A DNA stretch of 44,631 nt from Pseudanabaena sp. M085S1SP2A07QC (lineage in GTDB: Bacteria > Cyanobacteriota > Cyanobacteriia > Pseudanabaenales > Pseudanabaenaceae), in assembly GCA_020404895.1 (NCBI GenBank), contig JADBWK010000021.1, forward strand, positions 1 through 44,631, in the 5' to 3' direction. The position numbers and the translations under genes were made by a program. The notes under the pieces were generated by a model. That model saw only the letters and a program-made list of their open reading frames with translations, was not told the origin of the DNA and made no database searches. The stretch's first letter is position 1. Every line of letters begins with the position of its first letter. Of the stretch, positions 14,389 through 22,080 are shown piece by piece.

Positions 14389-15107
14389 CCCATATCCCAA
14401 ACCAGAAGCCCCTAGCAGACTTCAAGGTCGGTGTCGATAACGTGATTTTTTCCGTAGACACCGAGCAAAATCGTCTATTGGTACTACTTGTGATGCGCCA
14501 ACATGAGCCATATCGCGATCGCTGGTGTTTACCAGGAACTCTCGTGCGTCAAGGCGAATCCCTCGAAGAATCGGCTTATCGCATCCTCTCAGAAAAAATC
14601 CGCGCCAAAAACCTCTATCTCGAACAACTCTTCACCTTCGGCGATATCGGACGCGATCCTCGCGAGGCTCCCGACAGCTTTGCTGTGCGCTATCTATCTG
14701 TCAGTTATTTTGCCCTAGTTCCTTTCTCTCAAGCAGAACTCATCGCTGATGGAGTCAGCGGCATTGCATGGTATCCCGTCAAGCAAGTTCCGCAACTCGC
14801 TTTCGATCACAATCGCATTCTCGAATATGGACATCGCCGACTCCGCAACAAACTCGAATATAGCCCTGTTGCCTTTGATGTTCTGCCTGAAGCTTTCACT
14901 CTCAGCGATCTCTATCAACTTTACACAACTGTTCTCGGTGAGAATTTCTCTGACTATTCCAATTTCCGTACCCGATTATTAAAGTTAGGTTTTTTAAGTG
15001 ATACTGGTATCAAAACTTCACGGGGAGCAGGTCGTCCCGCTAGTCTCTACCGTTTTGATGCGGAAGCTTTCGCTCCATTTAAGAATAAACCGATGGTGTT
15101 TATTTAA
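14364..15107 (+). CDS. NrtR-type Nudix-related transcriptional regulator
   Basis: 247 residues: an N-terminal Nudix fold (about 20-150) and a C-terminal winged helix (about 165-245; LSDLYQLYTTVLGENFSDYSNF, then RTRLLKLGFL and GAGRPASLYRF). This is the NrtR architecture, repressors of NAD biosynthesis that sense ADP-ribose or related metabolites. The Nudix box at 58-78 is degenerate: GTLVRQGESLEES is kept, but the REUxEE core reads RILSEK, so hydrolysis is probably lost while ligand binding remains. It overlaps nadD by 25 bases and lies downstream of pncB, which supports the role. The strong hairpin at 15131-15173 follows. Confidence 0.82.
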   Translation: MADKSRTIAHIPNQKPLADFKVGVDNVIFSVDTEQNRLLVLLVMRQHEPYRDRWCLPGTLVRQGESLEESAYRILSEKIRAKNLYLEQLFTFGDIGRDPREAPDSFAVRYLSVSYFALVPFSQAELIADGVSGIAWYPVKQVPQLAFDHNRILEYGHRRLRNKLEYSPVAFDVLPEAFTLSDLYQLYTTVLGENFSDYSNFRTRLLKLGFLSDTGIKTSRGAGRPASLYRFDAEAFAPFKNKPMVFI

Positions 15108-15124
15108 TTAACTGATGTCATGAT

Positions 15125-15211
15125 AAAAATCAAAAGATAAGTTGCGGCGCGAAGCGCCGCAACTTATCTTTTGGTTTTTATTCTGTCCTAAGCAAAACTT
15201 TCATTGCTATA
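15125..15211. mobile_element. MITE copy 3, half element; also terminator of the nadD operon
   Basis: A 20-bp perfect stem (15131-15150 with 15154-15173) closed by a GAA triloop, then GGTTTTTA and the right MITE end (GTCCTAAGCAAAACTTTCATT, ending TTGCTATA at 15204-15211). The left TIR is missing. The stem plus T-rich tract, 23 bases after the regulator's stop, should end transcription. Confidence 0.75.
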
Positions 15212-15261
15212 CAATAAAGCTCTCGAAGCTATATACTGCGAGGGTCGAACTTCAGAGTGCT

Positions 15262-15882
15262 ATGAGACAGCAAAATAATTCTAGACAGAATACAAACCCC
15301 GCTAGGCAACTTAAGCAAACTAAAGTACCTAGGGGGATTTCGTTTCTCTATTACAGCCTTGCCCTCACTATTTTAAGTGTAATTATTCTCATTATTACGC
15401 ACTTTGCTGGAAGCCTAGTGTTTCTTTTTGTAGGAGTGATTGGTACTATAATTGCATCTGTGGTCGCACAGGTTATGGCTATTGTGGGCAAATTACTTTG
15501 CTTAACAGCACCAGAGAGAATGACGGGAAAAGAAACTATCTATATATCTGTCATGTTTGATTTAATTTCAATAATTATTGCTTATTTTCAGGGCATCGGA
15601 GCATTTTCCCGAAATGGTGCAGGGCTACAAACGATTATTTCAGCGATCGCTTATGTCTCTTTTTTAATATTTCTTAAACAGGTTGCAGAATTCATCAATA
15701 AAAATAACCTTGCAAAAGATACAGAAGGTGTTTTGCTTATTGGCATAGGACTGGTTGTATCGTTGGGATTAGCTAGGATTTTCCCCATCATAGCTTTATT
15801 GTCTTTACTTCTTTTTCTGATATGGGTGATTCGCTATTACAAGCTATTAATGAACTTAAGCGAAGCGATGCAAAGCCTCTAG
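15262..15882 (+). CDS. Small integral membrane protein, function unknown
   Basis: 206 residues from ATG 15262. A longer frame from 15142 would translate the MITE hairpin and end, so it is rejected. After a polar, Gln/Asn-rich head (RQQNNSRQNTNPARQ) there are four or five hydrophobic helices: LYYSLALTILSVIILIITHF-like, LVFLFVGVIGTIIASVVA, IYISVMFDLISIIIAYF, TIISAIAYVSFLIFL and the C-terminal IIALLSLLLFLIWVI. I recognise no family. It has no partner genes and sits directly behind the half MITE, which may have brought or destroyed its promoter. Confidence 0.65.
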   Translation: MRQQNNSRQNTNPARQLKQTKVPRGISFLYYSLALTILSVIILIITHFAGSLVFLFVGVIGTIIASVVAQVMAIVGKLLCLTAPERMTGKETIYISVMFDLISIIIAYFQGIGAFSRNGAGLQTIISAIAYVSFLIFLKQVAEFINKNNLAKDTEGVLLIGIGLVVSLGLARIFPIIALLSLLLFLIWVIRYYKLLMNLSEAMQSL

Positions 15883-15952
15883 ACTTCTCTTTTTAGCGAT
15901 CGCTCGCTTGTCCCTGTCTTGCGTGTTTAGGTCATTGGATTCTCAAATTAAA

Positions 15953-16024
15953 TCAATCTATAAAAGCGTAGATTTCCATTTCTTGCAAAAATTTATTGGT
16001 TGTATCTAGCGATCGCTGTTCCAT
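15953..16024 (-). CDS. Possible 23-residue micro-ORF coupled to the gene before it
   Basis: ATG overlaps the stop of the 57-residue gene upstream as TAATG. It encodes MEQRSLDTTNKFLQEMEIYA and three more residues. It may be a real coupled peptide, the start of a lost toxin gene, or chance. Confidence 0.25.
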   Translation of the reverse strand: MEQRSLDTTNKFLQEMEIYAFID

Positions 16025-16197
16025 TATTTAGTTGCGTCTCTCCTTGCTTGTTTACGCATAGCATCAAATTCGGCAATGATTTCGTCTTCGCTAATGCCGT
16101 GAGCTTTTAATAATTCAGACATTTTTTCAGCAGAACGGCATAAGGCAATGAGGGCTTCCTTGGATAGTTTTTCAATTTTAATTGAAGGATCTTTCAT
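16024..16197 (-). CDS. 57-residue hypothetical protein, antitoxin-like
   Basis: Encodes MKDPSIKIEKLSKEALIALC, then a helix SAEKMSELLKAHGISEDEII and a basic end (MRKQARRDATK). Helical, highly charged, with a normal ATG. Size and neighbourhood (immediately downstream of a ParE-type pair on the same strand) suggest an orphan antitoxin or regulatory peptide. No family is recognised. Confidence 0.5.
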   Translation of the reverse strand: MKDPSIKIEKLSKEALIALCRSAEKMSELLKAHGISEDEIIAEFDAMRKQARRDATK

Positions 16198-16220
16198 AGT
16201 GAAACAATGTCTTTAAAGAA

Positions 16221-16517
16221 TTATGTCTGATTTCTATTTATCCAATAATTTGGTTTGCGTTGTAAGTGCATAACGGCTAGGATCTGAATGCGATCGCCAC
16301 AAACTCGGTACACAATGCCATAGGGGAATCCATCAACATGGCATCGTCTAGCACTTGCGCTCATTGGTGTCCAAGCATTCGGAAACTGAGCAATGCGATT
16401 GAGGGTTCTTTCAACAGCATCAATAAAGGCTTGGTTAAGTTTACGATTGATGCTGTCATAGTATGAAGCTGCTGCTTCAAGTTCTAGTTGTGCATTAGGA
16501 TCAAACTCAAGAAACAT
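16221..16517 (-). CDS. RelE/ParE-superfamily toxin
   Basis: 98 residues. ParE-like pattern: FDPNAQLELEAAASYYDSIN in the first helix pair, FIDAVERTLNRIAQFPNAW, then the beta-strand core RRCHVDGFPYGIVYRVCGDRIQILAVMH with a conserved Arg, FPY and late His. ParE-type proteins poison gyrase and RelE-type cleave mRNA; the subgroup cannot be fixed by eye. The start overlaps the antitoxin stop as TAATG. Confidence 0.82.
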   Translation of the reverse strand: MFLEFDPNAQLELEAAASYYDSINRKLNQAFIDAVERTLNRIAQFPNAWTPMSASARRCHVDGFPYGIVYRVCGDRIQILAVMHLQRKPNYWINRNQT

Positions 16518-16741
16518 TATCGATTCCTTAGTTTTTGCAATACTTCATCGGCTGGGATTAAGGTGACTTTGCCTTGATCGATCGCTTCTATACGATTAGA
16601 TATTTCTCTGTTCCAAGCTGTTTCAATTTCGGGATTAATTTCATCAAGGCTGTTAAGGAGATGTTCTGCAAGCATGGCGCGGTAAAGAGGGGGCAGGGTT
16701 AAGACTGCTCCAAAAATTTCATCATAGGTTGCGTTAGTCAT
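16517..16741 (-). CDS. Addiction-module antitoxin (partner of the ParE-like toxin)
   Basis: 74 residues of the 'putative addiction module component' type: helix EIFGAVLTLPPLYRAMLAEHLLNSL followed by EIETAWNREISNRIEAIDQG and a C-terminal LIPADEVLQKLR. The order antitoxin then toxin with a one-base overlap is standard. A purine-rich AGGAGG-like ribosome site precedes the ATG. Confidence 0.82.
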   Translation of the reverse strand: MTNATYDEIFGAVLTLPPLYRAMLAEHLLNSLDEINPEIETAWNREISNRIEAIDQGKVTLIPADEVLQKLRNR

Positions 16742-16820
16742 ACAGAAACCTCCTTACAAAGCAAGTGAGCATATCTTAGCATTTTTGGTTTAGGTTCGCT
16801 CATTCAATGGTGGCAAGCTA

Positions 16821-17036
16821 TTGACGATCGCAACTAATTCGACACTTACTCGCATGATCGCACTTAATGAGGTCAAGGATATTGAAGGTAAGTTTGGACA
16901 GGCTAAACGACGGTTCAGTTTAAATCGCGTCATGACCAAGTTGGCAAATACTTCGGAAACGGCGATCGCTATCACTTTCTTGGTGATAAATTTGGAAGCC
17001 CTGCTCAAGCAGCTTGCTTTTTTCGGCTTTAAACAC
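16821..17036 (+). pseudogene. IS5-type DDE transposase, C-terminal remnant
   Basis: About 72 codons containing IEGKFGQAKRRFSLNRVM, then NTSETAIAITFLVINLEALL, the hallmark end of IS5/IS1182-like transposases in cyanobacteria. There is no upstream catalytic part. At about 17037 the homology ends and a fragment of the duplicated ATPase gene begins, so the IS lies exactly on a rearrangement breakpoint. Confidence 0.6.
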
Positions 17037-17037
17037 T

Positions 17038-17167
17038 ACCAACGGACGTGGAGATTCCTGCGACCATGCTGCCAAAAAAGCACCGATGTGACGACCTGAC
17101 TCTCCTAAAAATGCTATGACTGGGCTGTAATTTGACAAGGACCAGCAGTATTAAACCATTTTTTCAT
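17038..17167 (-). pseudogene. AAA-ATPase gene remnant (copy of the gene at 18712-20262)
   Basis: Two pieces of the intact gene are joined: 17038-17132 matches 19859-19952 (GESGRHIGAFLAAW region) and 17133-17167 matches 20228-20262 (the start codon region). The 275 bases between, including the Walker A motif, are deleted and one extra A is present in the first piece. Clearly inactive. Confidence 0.85.
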
Positions 17168-17430
17168 AACGACAGCTAATTGACGGGCAGATACTCCTTC
17201 AATATATCGCAGGGCGGCAGGTTCAGAATTAATTTATTCTTGAATATTTCCCTACATCCTGTACTTTCTGGGACTCTAAGACTACCCCAAAATGCTACGA
17301 TGCTCAGAATTCATGCTATTAACCAATCATCATGAAAGTTCTAAGTGAAAGCTCCGATCGCCTAGTTTTAGAAGAAAAATCCTCTCTGATTTGGAAAGCA
17401 TTAAAACCACTTGCTTTCTTCTCATTCCTT
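17133..17430. repeat. Duplicated segment, left copy (ATPase start, shared upstream region, 5' end of the membrane-protein gene)
   Basis: Matches 20228-20525 at a constant offset of 3095 bp with few changes. It includes the ATPase start codon, the 160-bp region between the divergent genes and the first 30 codons of the 438-codon gene. Confidence 0.88.
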
Positions 17431-18648
17431 GGATTAGCGGCTTCTGTCAGCACATTCTTAGTGTTGCAAAACCAATCTTATACAGGAAAATCCACCACGC
17501 TTGTCTGTAGTCGCCCCGAAAACTATGTGGATTGTAAATTAGAACAGAAGGATGCTAAGGGCAATCAAACGATTAACCGCAATATCCACAAAGTTAAAAA
17601 AGTGATCGTGCGTGAAGAACAAGCCACCCGTAGAGTGTGTTCAGGCTCTGGCGAAAACCGTAGCTGTGAAGTTGTTCGCTATCAAATCTGCCATATCCGC
17701 CTAGTTGGTGAGACGGCAACGGCAGAGATTCCTGATATAACTGCATTAGCACCTACTACCAAAACTGGCTGTAACTCAACCAATGCCAATGCCACTGCCC
17801 AAAATATCAACAACTTGATCTCAGGCAAAACCACTGAGCCTCTGACATGGAGTGAGGATAAGACTAAGGGCGATTTGGTGAGCGAGATGTCTAATATGAT
17901 GGGTCGACTATGGGGCGGATGGCTGATCAAACTGGCGATCGCAGGATCGCTAATTGGCTATGGCATCTATCTATTTAACATTCGCAATAGCGTTTGGACT
18001 TTTGACAAAAAAACTGGTCAATTAATCCACAATTGCCAAAAGCTTTGGAAGCAAAGCACTCAAGAATATTCGCTATCCCATGTTGCTGGAGTCGGTCTCA
18101 AAATGATTAATAAAGCAACTTTCAAGTGTAATGTTTATCTATGGTATCGAGATGGCGAAAATTTGCGTCATGCCAAATTAGATCTTGCCAAAGGAGATCA
18201 GTCTCTGGCATACGGATTATTGGCTACTGTTCAGCCCTTCTGTGACAAGGATTATCAAATCATGGAGTGGGGAGGTGATTGCGCCTATGGCGAACGTACT
18301 CCCACTTATTTAAAATTATGCCTAGCGAAAAAAGGCTCTTCATCTCACCATCTTTCTGTAATCTGTGCCGATAAAAAACAAGATACTTTAACGGTGCAGT
18401 GGGGAGAAACCGCCAGTATCACCTATCGCTGTATCCTTTCCCAAGTGACACAAATTCAAGTACATAAACAAGAATTAAAGGATAGCGATGGCGACTCTTA
18501 CTCTATGTACTCAGTCTTCCTAGATTTGAATAGTGAAGCAGTCAATTTCCCTATGTATAACGAACATCTCTCTTCATTCGTCTTACAACCAATGCAGTTT
18601 TTGGGTGAATTTCTAGATGTGCCAGTAAAGGAAATTGAAGTAATTTAG
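17332..18648 (+). CDS. Two-TM membrane protein with a Cys-rich extracytoplasmic loop, function unknown
   Basis: 438 residues. Short N-terminal cytoplasmic stretch (SSDRLVLEEKSSLIWKALK), TM1 at about 28-46, then a roughly 150-residue loop with six or more Cys (CSRPENYVDC, VCSGSGENRSCEV, YQICHI, TGCN) likely disulfide-bonded outside, TM2 at about 193-212, and a 220-residue C-terminal part with beta-sandwich character (WTFDKKTGQLIHNC onward). The N-terminal strand-TM pattern and the FDKxTxxLI-type start of the C-terminal domain resemble the membrane protein at 20749-21972. No family name is known to me. It converges with the ATPase gene and the two have been duplicated together. Confidence 0.75.
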   Translation: MKVLSESSDRLVLEEKSSLIWKALKPLAFFSFLGLAASVSTFLVLQNQSYTGKSTTLVCSRPENYVDCKLEQKDAKGNQTINRNIHKVKKVIVREEQATRRVCSGSGENRSCEVVRYQICHIRLVGETATAEIPDITALAPTTKTGCNSTNANATAQNINNLISGKTTEPLTWSEDKTKGDLVSEMSNMMGRLWGGWLIKLAIAGSLIGYGIYLFNIRNSVWTFDKKTGQLIHNCQKLWKQSTQEYSLSHVAGVGLKMINKATFKCNVYLWYRDGENLRHAKLDLAKGDQSLAYGLLATVQPFCDKDYQIMEWGGDCAYGERTPTYLKLCLAKKGSSSHHLSVICADKKQDTLTVQWGETASITYRCILSQVTQIQVHKQELKDSDGDSYSMYSVFLDLNSEAVNFPMYNEHLSSFVLQPMQFLGEFLDVPVKEIEVI

Positions 18649-18711
18649 CCCATCCTTAATGCTTCAAAAAATTTGCCTAAATAACATATTGAGCCGTATT
18701 GAATTAATTGT

Positions 18712-20262
18712 CTATCCCCGAATTACAATAATTTCGCGTCCTGCGGGGCTTATGACATTCTCAGTAGCCGTGCGATCGCTAATCGGCGGCAAGCCAGAAC
18801 GGCGATCGAAGAGCACCAACCATCCTGTATCTAAACTCAACCCCGATAAATATTTATCCAATTGTGACAATCCTTCTTTAAGTGGGTCGGGTCTGCCATC
18901 CCTCCATACCTTCAATTCCATTCCCAAAGTTACTTTGCCATAGCGTAAACAGATATCCATCTTACCCGAACCGATCGCATATTCCCTTTCTAATGTCCCA
19001 TCACCATTAACCACCCGATGGAGAAATGCCATCAATACCAGATGCGGCGCAATTTCTGGATAGTTGGCGCTCTTGAATAATGGCTCTCCATGTTGCCGCC
19101 AGAAAACTAAAAAAGCATCAAGCAGAACTTGGACATTGAGATTTCCATCAGCATTTAACCAACTGGGTTGAATCATGGGCAGACTATCCTGCGTCCCTTG
19201 GGATAATACTCTGGGAATTACTTCTTGATAAATTGGATTAGCAATTTTTAAACCACCTTCCTGACTCCGCACCACTAAACCCAAATCCAACAAATAGCGG
19301 CGATCGTCATCTGGTGTATCTCCTAGCTCTAATCCAGACAAAATAGGCTGAATTATGGCTCTGACCCTATCTTCCCTGAGCCTTTCTGCAAGGCTATCCA
19401 GATGCGTATCTTGTCTCTTGATCAGTATTTCCTTAGCTTGATTCACTAAATCAACTGTAATTGGGATATTCGGATCTTTGGCGATATATTCAACTATTTC
19501 CTTGGCGATCGCATTGACTAGCCAAGGCTGTCCCTGTGTCAAATGAAATGCTAAATCCACTGCTTCGGGCGTAAACACCTGTCCTGTGGCTTCTGTATGC
19601 TGCTGATAAAGATTTCTCACATCCTCAAGGGTGAAGTTACTCAACGTAAACGAACGTACTTTGATATTAAAAGGACTAGAAGTATTTAGGCGATCGCTTC
19701 CACCAGCAGCATATTTATAATCACGCACATCACGCATCCCCACCAATGCCAAAGACTGCGGAAATCCTTGCGGACGGCGTGGGAATCCCGATCTAATTTG
19801 CCGCAATACTGAAATCAGAGTTTCATCACTCAAAGCATCAATTTCATCGAGAAATACCACCAACGGACGGGGCGATTCCTGCGACCATGCTGCCAAAAAA
19901 GCACCGATGTGACGACCTGACTCTCCTAAAATGCTATGACTGGGCTGTAATTCTTTTGGTAAGTAAAACTTAATTGCATCCTGCCACTCATCCAAAATTG
20001 CCCGCCCCGCTAATTCAGGATCGTGGGAAAATACCGCCCCCACTTCCAATGACAACATCACCGCAGTATATCGACCGCCAGCCGTTAGTTCTTGGGCAAG
20101 AGTAATCATCGCTGTGGTTTTACCCACTTGCCTCGGCGCATGGATTACAAAGTAGTTGCGCTGGGCGATCAAATTCACTATTTCAGGCAGCCGTACTATG
20201 GACGGCAGCATATAGTGAATTTCAGTCTGACAAGGACCGGCGGTATTAAACCATTTTTTCAT
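18712..20262 (-). CDS. AAA ATPase fused to a PD-(D/E)XK nuclease-like domain
   Basis: 516 residues. N-terminal RKFFNTAGPC-like start (KKWFNTAGPCQTEIHYMLP), Walker A APRQVGKTT at 42-50, Walker B LVVFLDEID at 134-142, sensor region VGMRDVRDY, and a helical lid with a winged-helix-like stretch. The C-terminus has MDICLRYG (Asp436) and ELKVW (Glu449-x-Lys451), a nuclease signature. Proteins of this AAA-ATPase plus PDDEXK family are abundant in cyanobacteria and suspected of mobile-element or defence roles. The gene is intact, while a remnant of a second copy lies at 17038-17167. It converges with the two-TM gene. Confidence 0.85.
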   Translation of the reverse strand: MKKWFNTAGPCQTEIHYMLPSIVRLPEIVNLIAQRNYFVIHAPRQVGKTTAMITLAQELTAGGRYTAVMLSLEVGAVFSHDPELAGRAILDEWQDAIKFYLPKELQPSHSILGESGRHIGAFLAAWSQESPRPLVVFLDEIDALSDETLISVLRQIRSGFPRRPQGFPQSLALVGMRDVRDYKYAAGGSDRLNTSSPFNIKVRSFTLSNFTLEDVRNLYQQHTEATGQVFTPEAVDLAFHLTQGQPWLVNAIAKEIVEYIAKDPNIPITVDLVNQAKEILIKRQDTHLDSLAERLREDRVRAIIQPILSGLELGDTPDDDRRYLLDLGLVVRSQEGGLKIANPIYQEVIPRVLSQGTQDSLPMIQPSWLNADGNLNVQVLLDAFLVFWRQHGEPLFKSANYPEIAPHLVLMAFLHRVVNGDGTLEREYAIGSGKMDICLRYGKVTLGMELKVWRDGRPDPLKEGLSQLDKYLSGLSLDTGWLVLFDRRSGLPPISDRTATENVISPAGREIIVIRG

Positions 20263-20525
20263 AACGACAGCTAATTGACGGGCAGATACTCCTTCAATAT
20301 ATCGCAGGGCGGCAGGTTCAGAATTAATTTATTCTTGAATATTTCCCTACATCCCGTACTTTCTGGGACTCTAAGACTACCCCAAAATGCTACGATGATC
20401 AGAATTCATGCTATTAACCAATCATCATGAAAGTTCTAAGTGAAAGCTCCGATCGCCTAGTTTTAGAAGAAAAATCTCCGCTTATTTGGAAAGCATTAAA
20501 ACCACTTGCTTTCTTCTAATTCACT
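20228..20525. repeat. Duplicated segment, right copy
   Basis: Near-identical to 17133-17430. It ends shortly after the 30th codon of the second copy of the membrane-protein gene. Confidence 0.88.
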
Positions 20526-20595
20526 GATTTTACAACCAATGCAGTTTTTAGGTGAATTTCTAGACGTACCAGTAAAGGAAATTGAGACAACTTAG
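20427..20595 (+). pseudogene. Remnant of the two-TM membrane-protein gene (second copy)
   Basis: The first 30 codons match the intact gene at 17332 (SSDRLVLEEKSPLIWKALK) but TCA has become TAA at 20517-20519. From there about 1.15 kb is missing and the sequence resumes with the last 22 codons (QPMQFLGEFLDVPVKEIE) and the stop TAG at 20593-20595. Confidence 0.88.
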
Positions 20596-20748
20596 CCCTA
20601 TTTACCATCTTAAAAATTACCACCTCAAAAACCCTCCACGAATCAGCTATTGAGACGCATTGAATTAATTATCTATCCCCGAATCACGATGGCTGGGGTT
20701 GTCTATAAATCAATGCAATTTTATTACTATTTTAAGAGTATCAAATTC
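20596..20748. repeat. Tail of the duplicated unit and intergenic DNA
   Basis: 20648-20687 matches 18688-18727, the junction between the two convergent genes including the ATPase stop codon and its last codons; the rest of that third ATPase copy is absent. The remaining AT-rich DNA to 20748 shows nothing else. Confidence 0.65.
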
Positions 20749-21972
20749 TTAGATTTCATTGTTGATTGAATTAGGTATCATATAAGTCTGAAGTCTATAT
20801 AAATAATCGGCGACTTTTACCGATTGTCGTTTTTCTCCAAGTTTCTCATATAGTATTTTGGATTGCTGTAACTTTTTGATCGCAGCTTCAAACTGATTAA
20901 TACCCATAAAAGCTAATCCCAACATCAAACAAGCCTCAGGATCATTAGGATTTATTGCGAGTCTTTTATTGTTTTCTGACATCATCATTGTGGCACTTAC
21001 AGAAATTTTTTGACTGTGCGAAGCTAGAATGTTATTGACATGATTATTAACTAAGTTAGGATCTAAAATACGCCCAAATGTAGCATTAAATAAAGGATTT
21101 GAGAAACCAAGATTCTTAATATTTAAATCTTTACCACAAGGTAAGCTAAGAAACGAACTAATAATATTTAAAATTTGATTATTTTCCTTAACAGTTCTAC
21201 TTTCTATAGTCGGAAAATATGTATTAGTTTTTGAGAAAAGAAGCATAACAAAATAAGTAAATTCATCGCTTTTTTCAGAAGTATATTTATGAATAGAAAT
21301 AATATCTGAAAGTGGATATTCATATTTTGCCTCAACCCAAGAAGAATCATAATTCAATTTTCTATTCTTGTAGATAATAAAAGGGATAGGATATCGTATT
21401 ATTTTTTGAATTAGAGTGCTTTTAGTTAAACTGAAAGTGATAATTCTCTCTCTATAATATGGATAAGGGGATTTCCAGAAGCTAATGCCTAAATACAAAA
21501 AAAGCGATGAAACCAATATTAGGATAGAGTAGAAAAATCCGACAGGAAATTTCCTAATTAAGGTAAATATACCTTGTGATAAAATGTGAGTATTGGTTAA
21601 GCTTACTAATAAAAATGTTGATACCAAAAACAGCAATCCTGACAAATATTTAAAATATTTCTGTTTATTCTCTTGTCCCCAGATCAATAATTTTAGAGAT
21701 AACATTAGAATTAATAGACTGATAAACCCACCCAAAAAATAATAACTAGCTGAAGAAGCATTTAGAATACTTTGGGCTAACTGACTGCGAGTAATTTCCA
21801 TTTCACTCATTTTCAAAAATGATAAACGGACTAATGACAGAATTGAAATAGTCAAGAATACAATTCCTATAATATTAAAACTTACATAAAGCCCAGTATC
21901 ATTTTCAGTCACTACCAATGTAGTCGAATTCTTCTGCTCTATGCGACCATAGGAAGTTATAAATGGTTTCAT
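20749..21972 (-). CDS. Multi-TM protein with C-terminal TPR-like segment, downstream of the giant gene
   Basis: 407 residues from ATG 21972, which has an AGGAA ribosome site 8 bases upstream; the open frame extends to a TTG at 22014 without support. Five or so TM helices: FNIIGIVFLTISILSLV, YFLGGFISLLILMLSLKLLIW, YLSGLLFLVSTFLLVSL and FFYSILILVSSLFLYLGISF are plain. The cytoplasmic part has a PH-like strand region (EYPLSDIISIHKY) and a TPR-like helix pair at the end (DPEACLMLGLAFMGINQFEAAIKKLQ). It begins 108 bases after the giant gene's stop on the same strand, so it is probably co-transcribed. Function unknown; a partner or immunity role for the RHS protein is possible but untested. Confidence 0.75.
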   Translation of the reverse strand: MKPFITSYGRIEQKNSTTLVVTENDTGLYVSFNIIGIVFLTISILSLVRLSFLKMSEMEITRSQLAQSILNASSASYYFLGGFISLLILMLSLKLLIWGQENKQKYFKYLSGLLFLVSTFLLVSLTNTHILSQGIFTLIRKFPVGFFYSILILVSSLFLYLGISFWKSPYPYYRERIITFSLTKSTLIQKIIRYPIPFIIYKNRKLNYDSSWVEAKYEYPLSDIISIHKYTSEKSDEFTYFVMLLFSKTNTYFPTIESRTVKENNQILNIISSFLSLPCGKDLNIKNLGFSNPLFNATFGRILDPNLVNNHVNNILASHSQKISVSATMMMSENNKRLAINPNDPEACLMLGLAFMGINQFEAAIKKLQQSKILYEKLGEKRQSVKVADYLYRLQTYMIPNSINNEI

Positions 21973-22080
21973 AGAATTTATTCCTGTATTCACTAGGTTT
22001 TGTTGTTTTTTCAATATATTGGACTTGCTAAAAATACTATTGTAATCAATATGTGACGGCTAATAGCATATGATTGCAGT

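Noticed and set aside
15142-15261. N-terminal extension of the membrane protein
   Set aside because: It translates the MITE hairpin and terminal repeat; ATG at 15262 is the first credible start.
16790-17138. Minus-strand ORFs over the IS and ATPase remnants
   Set aside because: One is antisense to the transposase remnant; the other only translates a broken piece of the ATPase.
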